Positions 5,083-6,212 of a stretch of DNA of 6,212 nt are shown here, one piece after another. The DNA lies in NCBI GenBank assembly GCA_023386395.1, contig JAEWJV010000050.1, positions 1 through 6,212 on the forward strand. Reading direction: 5' to 3'. The position numbers and the translations under genes were made by a program. The DNA comes from Bacteroidota bacterium (GTDB lineage Bacteria; Bacteroidota; Bacteroidia; Chitinophagales; Chitinophagaceae). The notes under the pieces are model-generated. The model ran no database searches. It saw only the letters and a program-made list of their open reading frames with translations, and was not told the origin of the DNA. Numbering within the stretch: the first letter of the stretch is position 1; every line of letters starts with the position of its first letter.

Positions 5083-6212
5083 ACAACAGCATAACTAACA
5101 GCATCCAGCAGGAATGTTGCCTGCCCGTTTACAACTGCAACAGGTTTTTCTTCCTCCATATTCTTTGTTTTACTTGTAACGTAAACAGATAATTTTTTAA
5201 CAGAAGCCGGGAATCCCTTTATTGTAACCATTCTCGCTGCGTTGTTATTTACAAGATGAACAACATACATATTTTTACTCGCATCTGCCTGTGCCGCACA
5301 CGTTATATCTTTTTTGTTTGATGTAACCGGGATAGCCGCAATATTTGGTGGAATTGAAGCCAGTTGTTTTAAATTCCAGAAGCGTTGTGTGGGCTGCAGC
5401 GCATCATTATTGCCGAAAATGCCGCCACCTTTCAGCGGTGAATAATCTGATGTTAACTGCCATTGCAGAATGCTCACCGGCTGGCAGATGTTAAGCAGCC
5501 GCACATATAAATTAATTTCTTCCAGTGCATAAATTTGTTCTTCAAATATTTTAGGATAAGCCCAGGCCGCGGCATCTATGCTGCCTTCGCCAATGAATAA
5601 AGGCCGGTTCATTTTGGTGGCTGCATCTGCCCATTTTTGCAAAGTAGTATCGCTCCATCCGCGCCATGAATGACAAGATATAGCACCGATATACTGATGC
5701 GTTGCAGCATCATTCATTGCAGGATAAACAAATGAATAAGTAGTGGCATCAGAATTATCGCCCAATAACATTTTTGTTTGCAAACCACGCGATTGAAAAT
5801 AAGCACCTAATTCTTTAATAAGTTTCGCATGTTCCTCTCCTGTTTGCCGCACATTAATGCCCAGGTCTGATTCATTAAAAGAGAATAATTTTACTTCAAC
5901 GCCGTAAGCATCTTTTAGATATTGTATGTAGTCTGCGATTGACTTGTAAATCTCCTGTGCTTTATTTTGATCAAGCGGATTACCCCATTCTTCATCCGGT
6001 TGTTTTCTTAGTTGAAGTTTTCCGGTAACAGCCCATTGCGGCGGAAACCATGCAGATAATATAACAGGAATATCCAGTTTGCTTAACCGCTGCGCCATCT
6101 CCATACTTTCTTTTACATGCGGATTAAGTTTGCCCGCCTTAGCCGAATCAACCGGGTTGCTGTCTTCATCAGGCTGCCATAAGCGCCAGGGCATTTCAAC
6201 GCGGCCCCAGGC
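5070..6212 (-). CDS. Clan GH-A glycoside hydrolase (GH30-like), N-terminus missing
   Basis: The frame is open to the right edge, so the gene's start lies outside the window. 380 residues are visible, counted from Ala at 6210-6212, and the stop is TGA at 5070-5072. An ATG at 6192-6194 is internal: the preceding codons read AWGRVE and run straight into MPWRLWQPDE, an early barrel segment. The catalytic barrel has the clan GH-A pair, with Glu114 as likely acid/base in LFSFNESD after strand 4, and Glu209 as likely nucleophile in PLFIGEGS after strand 7. ISCHSWRGW (about 178-186) fits strand 6. From about residue 290 to the end is a beta-sandwich (YVVHLVNNNA, then VSYAVVKTN), the barrel plus sandwich layout of GH30 and related families. 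The enzyme should hydrolyse a beta-linked glycan, but the substrate cannot be read from the sequence. It probably carries an export signal that is out of view. No type IX secretion sorting domain follows the sandwich. The family number is tentative; GH39 or GH79-like relatives are alternatives. Confidence 0.78.
   Translation of the reverse strand, partial: AWGRVEMPWRLWQPDEDSNPVDSAKAGKLNPHVKESMEMAQRLSKLDIPVILSAWFPPQWAVTGKLQLRKQPDEEWGNPLDQNKAQEIYKSIADYIQYLKDAYGVEVKLFSFNESDLGINVRQTGEEHAKLIKELGAYFQSRGLQTKMLLGDNSDATTYSFVYPAMNDAATHQYIGAISCHSWRGWSDTTLQKWADAATKMNRPLFIGEGSIDAAAWAYPKIFEEQIYALEEINLYVRLLNICQPVSILQWQLTSDYSPLKGGGIFGNNDALQPTQRFWNLKQLASIPPNIAAIPVTSNKKDITCAAQADASKNMYVVHLVNNNAARMVTIKGFPASVKKLSVYVTSKTKNMEEEKPVAVVNGQATFLLDAVSYAVVKTN

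Overview
The window looks like ordinary chromosomal DNA from a Bacteroidota bacterium, most likely a Chitinophagaceae-type relative. The grounds are the moderately AT-rich composition, the near absence of Shine-Dalgarno sequences, a TTG start, and gene families common in that phylum: a PhoH-family protein, a HI0933/BaiN-type flavoprotein, an Ala-Glu-type dipeptide epimerase, a phytochrome-style PAS histidine kinase and a DUF5362-like membrane protein. The taxon is inferred from protein style and was not tested by a search.

Layout: the left edge holds the last 46 codons of a PhoH-family ATPase, closed by a strong intrinsic terminator (172-201). Then come, all on the + strand, a FAD-dependent oxidoreductase (239-1474), an enolase-superfamily dipeptide epimerase with a TTG start (1547-2566), a 227-base noncoding gap, a PAS sensor histidine kinase (2794-4503) and a three-helix membrane protein (4560-5018). 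A convergent junction of about 50 bases with AT-rich palindromes separates these from a - strand clan GH-A glycoside hydrolase (5070-6212), which runs off the right edge without its N-terminus.

The genes do not form an obvious pathway. The epimerase points to recycling of murein peptides, the glycoside hydrolase to polysaccharide degradation, and the kinase to signalling, with no response regulator in view. The flavoprotein and epimerase are 72 bases apart and may be cotranscribed. I see no mobile element, CRISPR array, tRNA, rRNA or recognisable defence or biosynthetic system. The most useful observations are start-site corrections (an ATG lying in the terminator loop, a forced TTG start, and a kinase start that should move 90 bases in), the unassigned N-terminal helical domain of the orphan kinase, and short palindromes near the kinase start and at the convergent junction.
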